DNA of 40,378 bases, taken from NCBI RefSeq assembly GCF_025210435.1, contig NZ_JAOART010000148.1, forward strand, positions 1-40,378, given 5' to 3'. The stretch comes from Anaeromicrobium sp. (GTDB taxonomy: Bacteria; Bacillota; Clostridia; Peptostreptococcales; Thermotaleaceae). The notes under the pieces were generated by a model that made no database searches, had not been told where the DNA came from, and saw nothing but the letters and a program-made list of their open reading frames with translations. The translations under genes were made by a program, and so were the position numbers. The number at the start of each line of letters is the position of its first letter. Position 1 is the stretch's first letter. Shown one piece after another: positions 32,588 to 40,378 of the stretch.

Positions 32588-34033
32588 ATGAAATTTTTTG
32601 TATTGATTCCCATAGTTTTTCCTATAATTATGGCCATCATAAGTACTAGGTTGAAGTTTGAAAACGAGAGAGACAGAAACGTATTTTTATATGCTACAGT
32701 AATATTGAATTTAGCAGTATTAGTGGAGCTGTTCATACAAGGAGAAGCCTTTACTATTCATTTGGTAAAGATAAGTTCCTTTTTAGATGTATATTTTAAG
32801 ATTGATAAACTTGGAATATTATTTTCAATACTAGCTTCTACCCTTTGGATATTTACTACTAGTTATTCAATCGAGTATATGAAACATGAAAAGGATGAAA
32901 AAAGATTTTTTACCTTCTTTTTAGCTACCCTAGGCATAACAGTGGGTATAGCTCTATCGGCAAATTTATTTACCATGTATATATTTTATGAATTATTGAC
33001 CCTATCCACCTTTCCATTGGTTATCCATGCAGAAAGTAAGGATGCCTTATATAGTGGTAAAAAGTATCTTATATACTCCTTTGGAGGAGCCACATTGGCT
33101 CTACTTGGAATGATGATCCTATATAGTATTACTAATAATTTAGACTTCATACCAAAGGGTGTGGTTATGGGTTTAAGTTACGATAAGACTTTAATGCTAA
33201 TAGCCTATATGAGTATGTTCATAGGTTTTGGAGTAAAGGCAGCCATGGTACCACTACATTCCTGGCTACCAGCAGCCATGGTGGCACCAACTCCAGTAAG
33301 TTCATTACTTCATGCGGTGGCAGTTGTAAAATCTGGAGTATTTGCCCTAATAAGGGTAAGTTATTTTCTAGTGGGAGCTCAAGTCATAAGAGAAATAAAT
33401 GGAAATGTATATATAAGTATTTTAGTAGTGCTAACTATTTTGATGGGATCTTTCTTAGCTCTTCATCAGGATAACTTAAAAAAGAGACTTGCATATTCTA
33501 CCATAAGTCAGCTTGGATATATTGTACTTGGAATTGTCCTTCTAAATAAGGAAGCCTTGACAGGGGCCATAATGCACTTAATAAATCATGCAGTAATTAA
33601 AATAACCCTATTTTTCTGTGTTGGAGCCATATATTATAAGACCCATAAAAAAAATATAGGAGAAATTGAGGCCATAGGAAAAAATATGCCCATAACCATG
33701 TGGTGTTTTTCCATTGCTGCCATATCATTAATAGGTATACCACCTACTAATGCCTTTGTAAGTAAGTGGTATCTGGCCTTAGGTGGACTTGATGATAAGG
33801 TAATATTTCCTATAATCATATTGTTAAGTGCATTCTTAACGGCCATGTATATATTACCTATAGTAGTTACAGCCTTTTTTCACATAGAAGAAAATAAGGA
33901 TGAAAGAAATCTAGATCCATCTAGAAAGATGTTAGTACCTATTATAACCTTAACGGGAATAATAGTATTTTTAGGCTTATTCCCCAACGTGGTTTTAAAT
34001 TTTGTTAAAAGTATAGTTGCAGAAGTTTTATAG
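32588..34033 (+). CDS. Antiporter-like large subunit 2 (MnhD-like)
   Basis: A second NuoL/M/N-superfamily subunit of 481 aa with ~14 helices: Glu135 (YIFYELLTLS), Lys217 (GFGVKAAMVPLHSWLPAAM) and Lys248 (VAVVKSG). The second half contains HAVIKITLFFCVGAIYY (TM12 Lys). It is clearly paralogous to the flanking subunits but diverged, so not a recent duplication. Start 9 bp after the previous stop, AGGAGG upstream. Confidence 0.9.
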   Translation: MKFFVLIPIVFPIIMAIISTRLKFENERDRNVFLYATVILNLAVLVELFIQGEAFTIHLVKISSFLDVYFKIDKLGILFSILASTLWIFTTSYSIEYMKHEKDEKRFFTFFLATLGITVGIALSANLFTMYIFYELLTLSTFPLVIHAESKDALYSGKKYLIYSFGGATLALLGMMILYSITNNLDFIPKGVVMGLSYDKTLMLIAYMSMFIGFGVKAAMVPLHSWLPAAMVAPTPVSSLLHAVAVVKSGVFALIRVSYFLVGAQVIREINGNVYISILVVLTILMGSFLALHQDNLKKRLAYSTISQLGYIVLGIVLLNKEALTGAIMHLINHAVIKITLFFCVGAIYYKTHKKNIGEIEAIGKNMPITMWCFSIAAISLIGIPPTNAFVSKWYLALGGLDDKVIFPIIILLSAFLTAMYILPIVVTAFFHIEENKDERNLDPSRKMLVPIITLTGIIVFLGLFPNVVLNFVKSIVAEVL

Positions 34034-34052
34034 GAAGGAGGTTAGCAGAAAT

Positions 34053-36017
34053 ATGACAAATATAATGATTTTAGGCCTTATAATATTACCAGCCATAGGT
34101 GCAGGAGTGGGTTTTTTAATCGGTATGAAAAGTGAAAAATATAGAGATTTGTTCAATGTAATGATAACTGCTTTCACACTTCTTTTAATAACATCCATGT
34201 ATAGGCAGGTATTGTCATCGGATATAAAAGTAATTATTCCAGATATAATGGGAACGGGATTGGAATTAAAATTAGATTCATTTAGATATATATTTGTGTG
34301 GGTTACTAGTTTCATTTGGTTTTTATGTACCCTTTATTCAACGGGGTATCTTATTAGGTATAAAAATAGAAATAGATACTACGCATTTTTCATGCTCACA
34401 TTAAGTAGTACTATAGGTATATTTTTATCTAATAATATATTAAATTTATTTACCTTCTTTGAAATAATGTCATTCACATCCTATGCTCTCATAATCCATG
34501 ACCAGGATAAATATTCCTTAGATGCGGGAAAATCATATCTTAGTATGGCCATAGGAGCAGGACTTGTGTTATTAATGGGAATATTTTTATTATTTGACTA
34601 CACTGAGACTTTAAATATAGAGGAAATACCTCATAAATTGCACATGTTAGGTAACTTAAAATATATAATAAGTACTTTAATATTAATAGGATTTGGTGCT
34701 AAGGCCAGTGTATATCCATTGCATATTTGGCTTCCAAAGGCCCATCCGGCAGCACCTACACCTGCCAGTGCCATACTATCTGGTATTTTAATTAAAACAG
34801 GTATATTTGGCATGATTATAACTGTAAACATGCTTATGGAATCGGATTTTGCCTTATCCATCATAATGTTAGGTTTTGGAGCCATAAACATGTTCTTTGG
34901 AGGATTTATGGCCCTATTCCAAAGGAATATAAAAAGGATTTTAGCCTATAGTAGTATGAGTCAGGCTGGATATATCCTATTAGGTATGGGCCTTATAGGT
35001 ATACTAGAAGAAAAGGGGTTAGCTGTATATGCTACCTTATACCATATATTTAACCATGCCCTATTTAAAGTACTATTATTTATGGGAGCTGGAATCATAT
35101 ACATGGTATTACACGAACTTAGTATAAATAAGATACGTGGATTTGGAAGGCATAAAAAAATAGTAAAGGGAATGTTTTTAATAGGATTATTAGCCATAAC
35201 GGGAACGCCAGGATTCAATGGTTTTATAAGTAAAACATTACTTCATGAGGCTTTAGCTGAGGGGGCTCACCTTTATCACAATGGATACTTTATGTTATTA
35301 GAAATAATCTTTTATATGAGTAGTGCCTTTACGGTTGCCTATTTGTTAAAGATATTTGTCTTTGTATTTATGAAAGAAAATCCAGAATTCTATGGACAAT
35401 ATAAGGAACATGTTAAGAAAAGGTCTTTAATTCCTATGATTGTATTAGGAGTTACCATCATGTACATTGGCTTTAATCCCCAAGTATTAGAACCCCTTTT
35501 AAAGAGATCTTTAAGTACTTTTAATATAGAAGAGAGTATACACCTTCATATATATACCTTCCATAATATAAAGGGCTCTTTGATTTCTACAATAATAGGA
35601 TTGATCATATATTTTGCATATGTCAATAGGGTTCTATTAAAGGATAAATCATATGTAAACCCCACATTAGGATGGATAAACCTAGAAGAAAACATATATA
35701 AACCTGTAATATTCACTACATTTAAGGCAAGTTCTTTCCTATTTCACATTATAGATAAGATGGTTGTTAGTAGTGTCTACTTAGTGGCAGATGGGATGAA
35801 GGCCATAAGTGAAATAGACATAGATATAAGTAAAAAGAGAAATATAAGGGTTAAAAATATAATAAGTCCTCAACGGGTTATGGAAGAAATGGAAGATTAT
35901 AAATATAGTGTTTCTCAGGTTATGGGGAAAATAAACTTTAGGGTAAATAGTTTAATGTATTCAGTTGTAATATTTGCCATTGTCTTTGCCACCGTATTGG
36001 CATTGATGATTAATTAA
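34053..36017 (+). CDS. Antiporter-like large subunit 3 (MrpA/NuoL-like) with C-terminal extension
   Basis: A third superfamily member, 654 aa. The ATG at 34053 follows GGAAGGAGG; a TTG 12 codons earlier overlaps the upstream gene and is less likely. Glu137 (TFFEIMSFTSYAL), Lys217 (GFGAKASVYPLHIWLPKAHP) and Lys248 (ILIKTGIFG) are conserved, as is HALFKVLLFMGAG. Beyond residue ~480 there is an extra ~170 aa: a helix, an amphipathic segment (IDKMVVSSVYLVADGMKAI) and a last membrane helix (SLMYSVVIFAIVFATVLALMI), similar in idea to the lateral arm of NuoL. It is the last subunit; no hydrogenase genes follow. Confidence 0.9.
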   Translation: MTNIMILGLIILPAIGAGVGFLIGMKSEKYRDLFNVMITAFTLLLITSMYRQVLSSDIKVIIPDIMGTGLELKLDSFRYIFVWVTSFIWFLCTLYSTGYLIRYKNRNRYYAFFMLTLSSTIGIFLSNNILNLFTFFEIMSFTSYALIIHDQDKYSLDAGKSYLSMAIGAGLVLLMGIFLLFDYTETLNIEEIPHKLHMLGNLKYIISTLILIGFGAKASVYPLHIWLPKAHPAAPTPASAILSGILIKTGIFGMIITVNMLMESDFALSIIMLGFGAINMFFGGFMALFQRNIKRILAYSSMSQAGYILLGMGLIGILEEKGLAVYATLYHIFNHALFKVLLFMGAGIIYMVLHELSINKIRGFGRHKKIVKGMFLIGLLAITGTPGFNGFISKTLLHEALAEGAHLYHNGYFMLLEIIFYMSSAFTVAYLLKIFVFVFMKENPEFYGQYKEHVKKRSLIPMIVLGVTIMYIGFNPQVLEPLLKRSLSTFNIEESIHLHIYTFHNIKGSLISTIIGLIIYFAYVNRVLLKDKSYVNPTLGWINLEENIYKPVIFTTFKASSFLFHIIDKMVVSSVYLVADGMKAISEIDIDISKKRNIRVKNIISPQRVMEEMEDYKYSVSQVMGKINFRVNSLMYSVVIFAIVFATVLALMIN

Positions 36018-36127
36018 AATAGGTTTTGTGGAAAAATTTACGAAGTTTACATTTGAAGAATTTTAGATTTAGAAAAAATCCATACTAATTAATGTTAAGG
36101 TAATAAAAATTAGGAGGATTAACGTTC

Positions 36128-36340
36128 ATGAAAAGAAATGCTAAACAAAACTTACAGGGTTGCTTAAATAAGTTAGATCAAATTAAGAATGATTTGACTA
36201 ACGCAAGTGGAACCATTGAAAATCCTAATACTAAAAAGAAAATAGAAGAAGAGTTAAAGAAAGTTGATGCCATGATAGACTCTACGAAAGGTATAGTTAG
36301 TAACGTGGTACAGGAAAAGCACTCTGGAGGAATTCACTAA
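36128..36340 (+). CDS. Small coiled-coil protein of unknown function
   Basis: A 70-aa, soluble, highly charged protein, predicted helical, with heptad-like spacing (KLDQIKNDL, KKIEEELKKVDAMI). AGGAGG lies 10 nt before the ATG. No signal peptide or membrane segment. I do not recognise the family; its size and composition resemble small DUF1657-like clostridial proteins, but that is not a firm match. It lies 110 bp after the antiporter operon with no terminator between, so it may be co-transcribed. Confidence 0.65.
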   Translation: MKRNAKQNLQGCLNKLDQIKNDLTNASGTIENPNTKKKIEEELKKVDAMIDSTKGIVSNVVQEKHSGGIH

Positions 36341-36347
36341 AAATAAC

Positions 36348-36377
36348 CCCCCTTTTAATTAAAGGGGGCTTTTATTT
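36348..36377. terminator. Bidirectional terminator between convergent genes
   Basis: CCCCCTTT (36348-36355) pairs with AAAGGGGG (36361-36368), 5-nt loop, followed by CTTTTATTTTTT; the reverse strand also ends in a T-rich tract. It serves the small plus-strand gene and the convergent small membrane protein gene. Confidence 0.88.
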
Positions 36378-36384
36378 TTTGCAG

Positions 36385-36630
36385 TTATTTTTCTTTTTCT
36401 TTTCTACATACGTTACAGAGGGTATCACAAGTTCCAACAGCAGTAATACCAGCAAATATACCATATATTACATTGTCTATTGGGGAGCTGTAACGTAAAA
36501 ATACAAATCCTCCAGCTATACCTAAAGGTATAGCCAGTAGATGGGCATACTTACGACTTAATCCGAATTTTTCAAGGGTTTCTACAATTGCATAGATTAT
36601 GGCTGCTAGTATGGCAAGTTTAGAAGTCAT
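36385..36630 (-). CDS. Small membrane protein of unknown function
   Basis: An 81-aa protein with two or three hydrophobic helices (LAILAAIIYAIVETL, LLAIPLGIAGGFVFL, VIYGIFAGITAVGTCDTL) and a Cys-containing basic tail (CNVCRKEKEK). It has a near-perfect ribosome site, GGAGGTGA, 6 nt before the ATG, so expression should be efficient. The size and layout are holin-like, but no lysis gene is nearby and I make no functional claim. Confidence 0.7.
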   Translation of the reverse strand: MTSKLAILAAIIYAIVETLEKFGLSRKYAHLLAIPLGIAGGFVFLRYSSPIDNVIYGIFAGITAVGTCDTLCNVCRKEKEK

Positions 36631-36699
36631 AGTAGGTCACCTCCGATTTATAATATGAAAAGTAGGACAAGTTGTTACTTAAATTAGGCAGTATATATG

Positions 36700-36708
36700 T
36701 GTTATAAT
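36700..36708 (+). promoter_or_regulatory. Extended -10 promoter element of the MFS gene
   Basis: TGT directly followed by TATAAT (36703-36708), with a start near 36715, 33 nt before the ATG at 36748. This agrees with choosing the downstream start for the gene. No good -35 is seen. Confidence 0.5.
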
Positions 36709-36747
36709 TATCTGAATGTGATTTTTACAAAAAACGGAGGACAATTC

Positions 36748-37902
36748 ATGAATAAACTTTCAATTAAATTTTTCACCTATTATTTTGTGTATTTTGGAAG
36801 TCTTCCTATGTTTACTTTGTTTATTCCCATATTTCTAAAAAATAAGGGGTTTACTCAAACTAAGATAGGCATACTTTTATCACTAGCACAAATAATAGGA
36901 ATAGGAGCCATGCCCTTTTGGGCCAATATAACGGACAAAAGCAAGAGTAAAAATAATGTACTTAAAGGGATTTTAATATGCTCTGCCATTGCCATGTTTA
37001 CCTTTAGTAAAATGGATAATGAGTATTTTTTATATATTCTTTATGGATTATTTGCCTTTTTCAATTGTGCCCTAATATTTTTAGGAGACACTATAACTTT
37101 AGAAGTGGCAGATAAGAATAATTTAGATTATGGAAAGATAAGGATAGGTGGAACACTAGGCTTTAGTGTTTTTGCCATAGTTGCGGGGAAAATTGCATCT
37201 ATAAAATTAGATTATGTGTTTATAGCATATGTAATAGTTATTATACTGTCCATAGGTGTTTTAAGTACTCTACCAAAGGTGGAAGGACACGGAACTAAGA
37301 AGAATAAGGGGAATGTAGGTTTATTGTTAAAAAATAAAAGTATTAGAATAGTATTATTTTTTAATGCCATGATCTTTATAACCATAGCCTTTTATAATTC
37401 CTTCTTTTCAATTTACTTTAATGAACTTACTGGAGACAGTTTATTGATGGGGGTAGCATTTTTTATGGCAGCTTTTACAGAAATGCCTTTTCTGTTAAAG
37501 TCTAAATACATATTAAAAAAGATGGGACCTTACAAACTTATGATGAGTGGCCTAGTTGTCACTTGTGTTAGATGGATAATTATGAGTTTTAACTATAATC
37601 CATATATGGCCATACTCCTTCAATGTCTTCATGGTTGGGGATTTATAGTATTTACTTATGTAATGATAAATTATGTTTACAACAATGTGCCTAAGGAACT
37701 AAGAGCCTCAGGCCAATCTTTAGTATCTTTAAGTGGTGCAGCAGGAGTATCAGGCATAATAGGAAATCAATTAGGCGGATATTTATCAGATGTATTCGGA
37801 GTTAGAAATGTATTTTTAGGAAATGGAATATTTTTATTAGGGGTAATAATACTTATGATGTGTTTTTATCCGAGGGATAAGGCTTGTGAAGATGGAATGT
37901 AA
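36748..37902 (+). CDS. MFS transporter (MFS_1-like)
   Basis: A 384-aa, 12-helix secondary transporter. I use the ATG at 36748 (CGGAGGA 6-7 nt upstream, after a TGT-TATAAT promoter); an ATG 17 codons earlier overlaps the -10 box. Helix 1 FFTYYFVYFGSLPMFTLFIPIFL and the loop GFTQTKIGILLSLAQIIGIGAMPFWANITDK match the LacY/nucleoside-symporter-like MFS_1 group, with DYGKIRIGGTLGFSVFA in helix 5 and YNNVPKELRASGQSL in the second half. The substrate is not readable from the sequence. Single gene with its own terminator. Confidence 0.88.
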   Translation: MNKLSIKFFTYYFVYFGSLPMFTLFIPIFLKNKGFTQTKIGILLSLAQIIGIGAMPFWANITDKSKSKNNVLKGILICSAIAMFTFSKMDNEYFLYILYGLFAFFNCALIFLGDTITLEVADKNNLDYGKIRIGGTLGFSVFAIVAGKIASIKLDYVFIAYVIVIILSIGVLSTLPKVEGHGTKKNKGNVGLLLKNKSIRIVLFFNAMIFITIAFYNSFFSIYFNELTGDSLLMGVAFFMAAFTEMPFLLKSKYILKKMGPYKLMMSGLVVTCVRWIIMSFNYNPYMAILLQCLHGWGFIVFTYVMINYVYNNVPKELRASGQSLVSLSGAAGVSGIIGNQLGGYLSDVFGVRNVFLGNGIFLLGVIILMMCFYPRDKACEDGM

Positions 37903-37958
37903 TTGGAAAAAGATAAATAATAAGGGTGTTAGTATAATATTTTAAATAGAGTATAATG

Positions 37959-38008
37959 ATAGTAGGTTATTTAGTATAATATGTATATTAAATAACCTAC
38001 TATTTTTA
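37959..38008 (+). terminator. Terminator of the MFS gene
   Basis: A 15-bp stem (37959-37973 with 37989-38003), loop of 15 nt, then a TTTTTA tract. It marks the limit of resident sequence before the recombinase genes. Confidence 0.8.
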
Positions 38009-38102
38009 TATATTATAATTATTATACATATATAATATAGGTGGTACAGTATGTTTACTATGTAGTACGATAATTATAAGGTTAAGGTAGGAGGTATAGT
38101 TA

Positions 38103-39236
38103 TTGAAAGTACAAGAAGTTAAGATAGAGAATAACATAAGAAGATATATGTTATTAGATGATAATGGATTACCAATTATTCCAGTAGTAAAATACTTAAA
38201 GTATCTTGATAATGGCGAAAAAAGTTATAATACACAAAAGACTTATTGTTATTCTTTAAAACTATATTTTGAGTATTTAAAAGAAATAGATGTTGATTAT
38301 AGAAAAGTTAATGTTAATATATTGTCTGACTTTGTTGGTTGGCTTAGAAATCCTAATGAAAATACTAAAATAATAAACCTAAAGCCAACTAAGGCTAAAA
38401 GAACTGAAAAAACAGTTAATTTAATAGTAACAGTTGTAACTAATTTTTACGATTACCTATTTAGGTCAGAAGAATTAAATAATGATATGATTGATAAACT
38501 TATGAAACAAGTTTTTACTCGTACAAATAGGCATTATAAAGACTTTCTATATCATGTTAATAAAGATAAACCCTCAAATAAAAATATTCTTAAAATCAAA
38601 GAGCCACGAAGAAAACTAAAGGTTCTTACAAAAGAAGAAATAGAAATAGTCTATAATGCCACAACTAACATTAGAGATGAATTTCTTATAAAACTACTAT
38701 TTGAAACTGGTTTGCGAATAGGCGAAGCACTTTCTCTATTCATTGAGGATGTTATCCATTCCCATGACAAAGGACATAGGATTAGATTAGTTGATAGAGG
38801 GGAACTTCAAAATGGTGCAAGATTAAAAACTGGAGAGAGAGAAATATACATATCGCAAGAGTTAGTAGATTTATTTGATGATTATGCTTATGATATTTTA
38901 GATGAATTAGAAATTGATACTAATTTCTTATTTGTGAAATTAAGAGGTGAGAATAAAGGTGAACCATTAGAATATCAAGATGTCAGTGCTTTATTTAAAA
39001 CACTCAAAAAGAAAACTGGAATAGATGTTCACCCTCACCTTTTAAGACATACTCATGCTACTATGTATTATCGTGCTACAAAAGATATAAAACAAGTACA
39101 AGAGCGTTTAGGACATTCACAGATACAAACTACTATGAATATGTACGTACACCCTTCTGATGAAGATATAAGAGCGGATTGGGAGATAGCACAACCATCA
39201 TTCAAACTAAACAAAGGAGATACGAATGATAAATAA
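38103..39236 (+). CDS. tnpA: Tyrosine recombinase, Tn554 TnpA-like
   Basis: A DNA strand-exchange enzyme of 377 aa. The TTG start is 8 nt from GTAGGAGG. The N-terminal core-binding domain (~35-150, SYNTQKTYCYSLKLYFEYL) is followed by the catalytic domain (~175-350) with the full set: Arg205 (TGLRIGEAL), Lys242, His312-x-x-Arg315 (PHLLRH), His338 (LGHSQIQTTMNMY) and nucleophile Tyr348. The N-terminus 'KVQEVKIENNIRRYMLLDDNGLPIIP' and the overall length are typical of Tn554 TnpA rather than XerC/D. The gene overlaps the next by 11 bp. Confidence 0.88.
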   Translation: MKVQEVKIENNIRRYMLLDDNGLPIIPVVKYLKYLDNGEKSYNTQKTYCYSLKLYFEYLKEIDVDYRKVNVNILSDFVGWLRNPNENTKIINLKPTKAKRTEKTVNLIVTVVTNFYDYLFRSEELNNDMIDKLMKQVFTRTNRHYKDFLYHVNKDKPSNKNILKIKEPRRKLKVLTKEEIEIVYNATTNIRDEFLIKLLFETGLRIGEALSLFIEDVIHSHDKGHRIRLVDRGELQNGARLKTGEREIYISQELVDLFDDYAYDILDELEIDTNFLFVKLRGENKGEPLEYQDVSALFKTLKKKTGIDVHPHLLRHTHATMYYRATKDIKQVQERLGHSQIQTTMNMYVHPSDEDIRADWEIAQPSFKLNKGDTNDK

Positions 39237-40263
39237 TACAATAAGTATTTTAGGATATAATACTATAAATGGTTATAATGATAAAATTACTCAAACTTTA
39301 TCAAAGTATACTGAAATAACAATAAATGAAGATAAATCAGCAAACTATAAAGAGATTGAAACAGATTATTTTTTAGAAAATGATAAATGGCATATAGACT
39401 TCTTTGGTAGTATAGAACAATTTAGAGAGCAAGTTGAAAATTATAAATACACACGAAAAAATATTTCTTTTCTATTTGATAATGACAATATAAAAAAAGA
39501 AATTAAATGTATAGTTTTCAGTAAATTATTTTCTGATGAATGGAAATTACAAACAGCCTTAATATCACGTATGTATTTAATAAAAAAATTAGCAGTATTT
39601 ATAAATAAAAAGTATCCTAATCTAAATTCGATATTTGAATTAGATTTTAAAAAAGCAAATATTGAATGGATAGATTGGTTGAGTGTTAATGGTGTAAGAA
39701 CTATTAAAAAAAACAACAATAATAGTAAAATCATGGGAAGAGATTCTTTTACAAAGACAGACACTGTTAAATTTTTAGAAAAAATATATATTGGTCTAAT
39801 AAACTTAACAGATGAACGAGAAGAATGGGAAAAAGACAGATGGGATATCAGAAATTTAGAAAAGTATGGGATAGCATATAATACGTCAAGTCAACTTCAT
39901 TATATTAATTTTGAGAAGATAAATAATATCAATATACGAGAAGCATTAAAGAAATATATTAAGAAAAAACTAATCTCTAACAATAAATTTTCTTGGAGTT
40001 CAGCACTGAATTATTTAAAATCTATTCCTCAATTTATAAACTACATCTGTGAATTAGAACCTACTTGGAATGATTTAAAGGGATTAGAAAGATATCATAT
40101 AGAAATGTATATAGAATGGTTAAATACTTATGCTAACGAGAATTTAAGGCGAAAAGATGCTAATCCTAAAAGGTATGTATCAACATCATTATCGATTGTT
40201 CAAAAGTTTTTATCAGATATTCAAATAAGAGAGAATGATGTAACTCATATTTCGCATAACTAA
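39226..40263 (+). CDS. tnpB: Tn554 TnpB-like recombinase, C-terminally truncated
   Basis: A 345-aa protein coupled to tnpA (ATG inside the tnpA end, AAAGGAG upstream). By position, and from recurring TnpB-like features (a long N-terminal region with an acidic start, a core-binding-like block near 245-335, HYIEMYIEWLNTY-like helix), it corresponds to TnpB. As I recall, TnpB of Tn554 is about 630 aa; here the reading frame stops before any R...HxxR...Y catalytic domain. Probably truncated by an insertion or frameshift just before the next gene; alternatively a non-catalytic partner. It cannot be resolved without the sequence to the right. Confidence 0.6.
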   Translation: MINNTISILGYNTINGYNDKITQTLSKYTEITINEDKSANYKEIETDYFLENDKWHIDFFGSIEQFREQVENYKYTRKNISFLFDNDNIKKEIKCIVFSKLFSDEWKLQTALISRMYLIKKLAVFINKKYPNLNSIFELDFKKANIEWIDWLSVNGVRTIKKNNNNSKIMGRDSFTKTDTVKFLEKIYIGLINLTDEREEWEKDRWDIRNLEKYGIAYNTSSQLHYINFEKINNINIREALKKYIKKKLISNNKFSWSSALNYLKSIPQFINYICELEPTWNDLKGLERYHIEMYIEWLNTYANENLRRKDANPKRYVSTSLSIVQKFLSDIQIRENDVTHISHN

Positions 40264-40293
40264 TTTTACCAAATATAAAGTATAAAAATCTAT

Positions 40294-40346
40294 CATAAAT
40301 TCCATTATTATAGAAGTAAGAGAATAAAGAGAGGATGGAATTTATG
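40294..40346 (+). other. Stem-loop covering the start of the right-edge gene
   Basis: CATAAATTCCAT (40294-40305) pairs perfectly with ATGGAATTTATG (40335-40346), 29-nt loop. The 3' arm includes the ATG at 40344, and the ribosome site AGAGAGG straddles the end of the loop, so a transcript entering from upstream would hide its start. Such start-sequestering hairpins limit translation of several transposases from outside readthrough. Confidence 0.6.
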
Positions 40347-40378
40347 CATAATATAGACTTTCGCTTTAAAACTCATAA
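40344..40378 (+). CDS. Start of an unidentified gene running off the window
   Basis: Only 11 codons are visible (MHNIDFRFKTH), with AGAGAGG ~9 nt upstream. It begins ~80 bp after the truncated tnpB-like gene, within the stem-loop. A transposase of an inserted element is a reasonable guess from context, but the sequence is too short to say. Confidence 0.35.
   Translation, partial: MHNIDFRFKTH

Larger units (their letters stand above)
38103..40263 (+). mobile_element. Tn554-like transposon segment (left part)
   Basis: Two overlapping genes at the window edge resemble tnpA and the N-terminal part of tnpB of the Tn554 family, transposons that move with a pair of tyrosine recombinases. Termini could not be located: the left end should lie in 38009-38102, an AT-rich stretch with short repeats (AGTATGT, ACTATGT), and the right end is outside the window or lost. 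Confidence 0.5.

Noticed and set aside
28796-36017. Energy-converting hydrogenase or complex I operon
   Set aside because: All ten genes are Mrp/antiporter-type membrane subunits; no NiFe, Fe-S or quinone-module subunit is present in the window.
36385-36630. Phage holin
   Set aside because: Size and helices fit, but there is no endolysin or other phage gene nearby, so only a small membrane protein can be claimed.

Overview
The window is 40.4 kb of very AT-rich DNA with strong GGAGG-type ribosome binding sites, frequent TTG/GTG starts and compact hairpin terminators. These traits, with a type D-like sortase and LPXTG protein, a c-di-GMP-I riboswitch, a GAF/PAS sigma-54 activator, an Mrp/Mbh-type antiporter and a clostridial-type alpha-hydroxy-acid oxidase, point to an anaerobic low-GC Firmicute of class Clostridia. 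No closer assignment is possible from the sequence alone.

Layout. (1) 1-1003: a partial copy and a full copy of a dispersed, strongly base-paired element of about 215 bp, a short palindromic MITE-like repeat, and a PrcB-domain lipoprotein on the minus strand. (2) 1134-3188: secreted YcdB/PepSY-like protein with C-terminal SLH-like repeats. (3) 3323-7306: three overlapping genes for a MacB-type export system (ATPase, membrane-anchored COG1361 protein, FtsX-like permease), preceded by a 27-nt palindrome. (4) 7406-19760: cell-surface cassette of sortase, c-di-GMP-I riboswitch, secreted transglutaminase-like protein and a 3,453-aa LPKTG adhesin. An orphan LytTR response regulator follows on the opposite strand. 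(5) 20678-25271: FMN alpha-hydroxy-acid oxidase with a Cys cluster, pyridoxamine kinase (behind the third structured element), nitroreductase, and an SNF-family amino-acid transporter with a long structured leader. (6) 25596-36340: lipoprotein, sigma-54 enhancer-binding protein, and a ten-gene cation/H+ antiporter operon in Mbh gene order, with three antiporter-like large subunits and no hydrogenase, then a small coiled-coil protein. (7) 36385-37902: small membrane protein and MFS transporter. (8) 38103-end: Tn554-like recombinase genes tnpA and an apparently truncated tnpB, then the start of another gene whose start codon lies in a stem-loop.

How the parts fit. The clearest circuit is the sigma-54 one. 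The activator gene is followed at once by two TGTATC-N5-GAAACA dyads (candidate enhancers), its own terminator, and a GG-N10-GC -24/-12 promoter just before the antiporter operon. The surface cassette links c-di-GMP to a secreted transglutaminase-like protein: the aptamer's closing stem can pair with the Shine-Dalgarno sequence. The sortase could anchor the giant adhesin next door.

Two repeat families stand out. The structured element (three copies, with compensatory changes in a 23-bp helix) looks like a non-coding RNA or RNA-encoding mobile repeat that I cannot name. The AGGCATAT-ended repeat occurs as 39-, 64- and 158-bp nested deletion forms.
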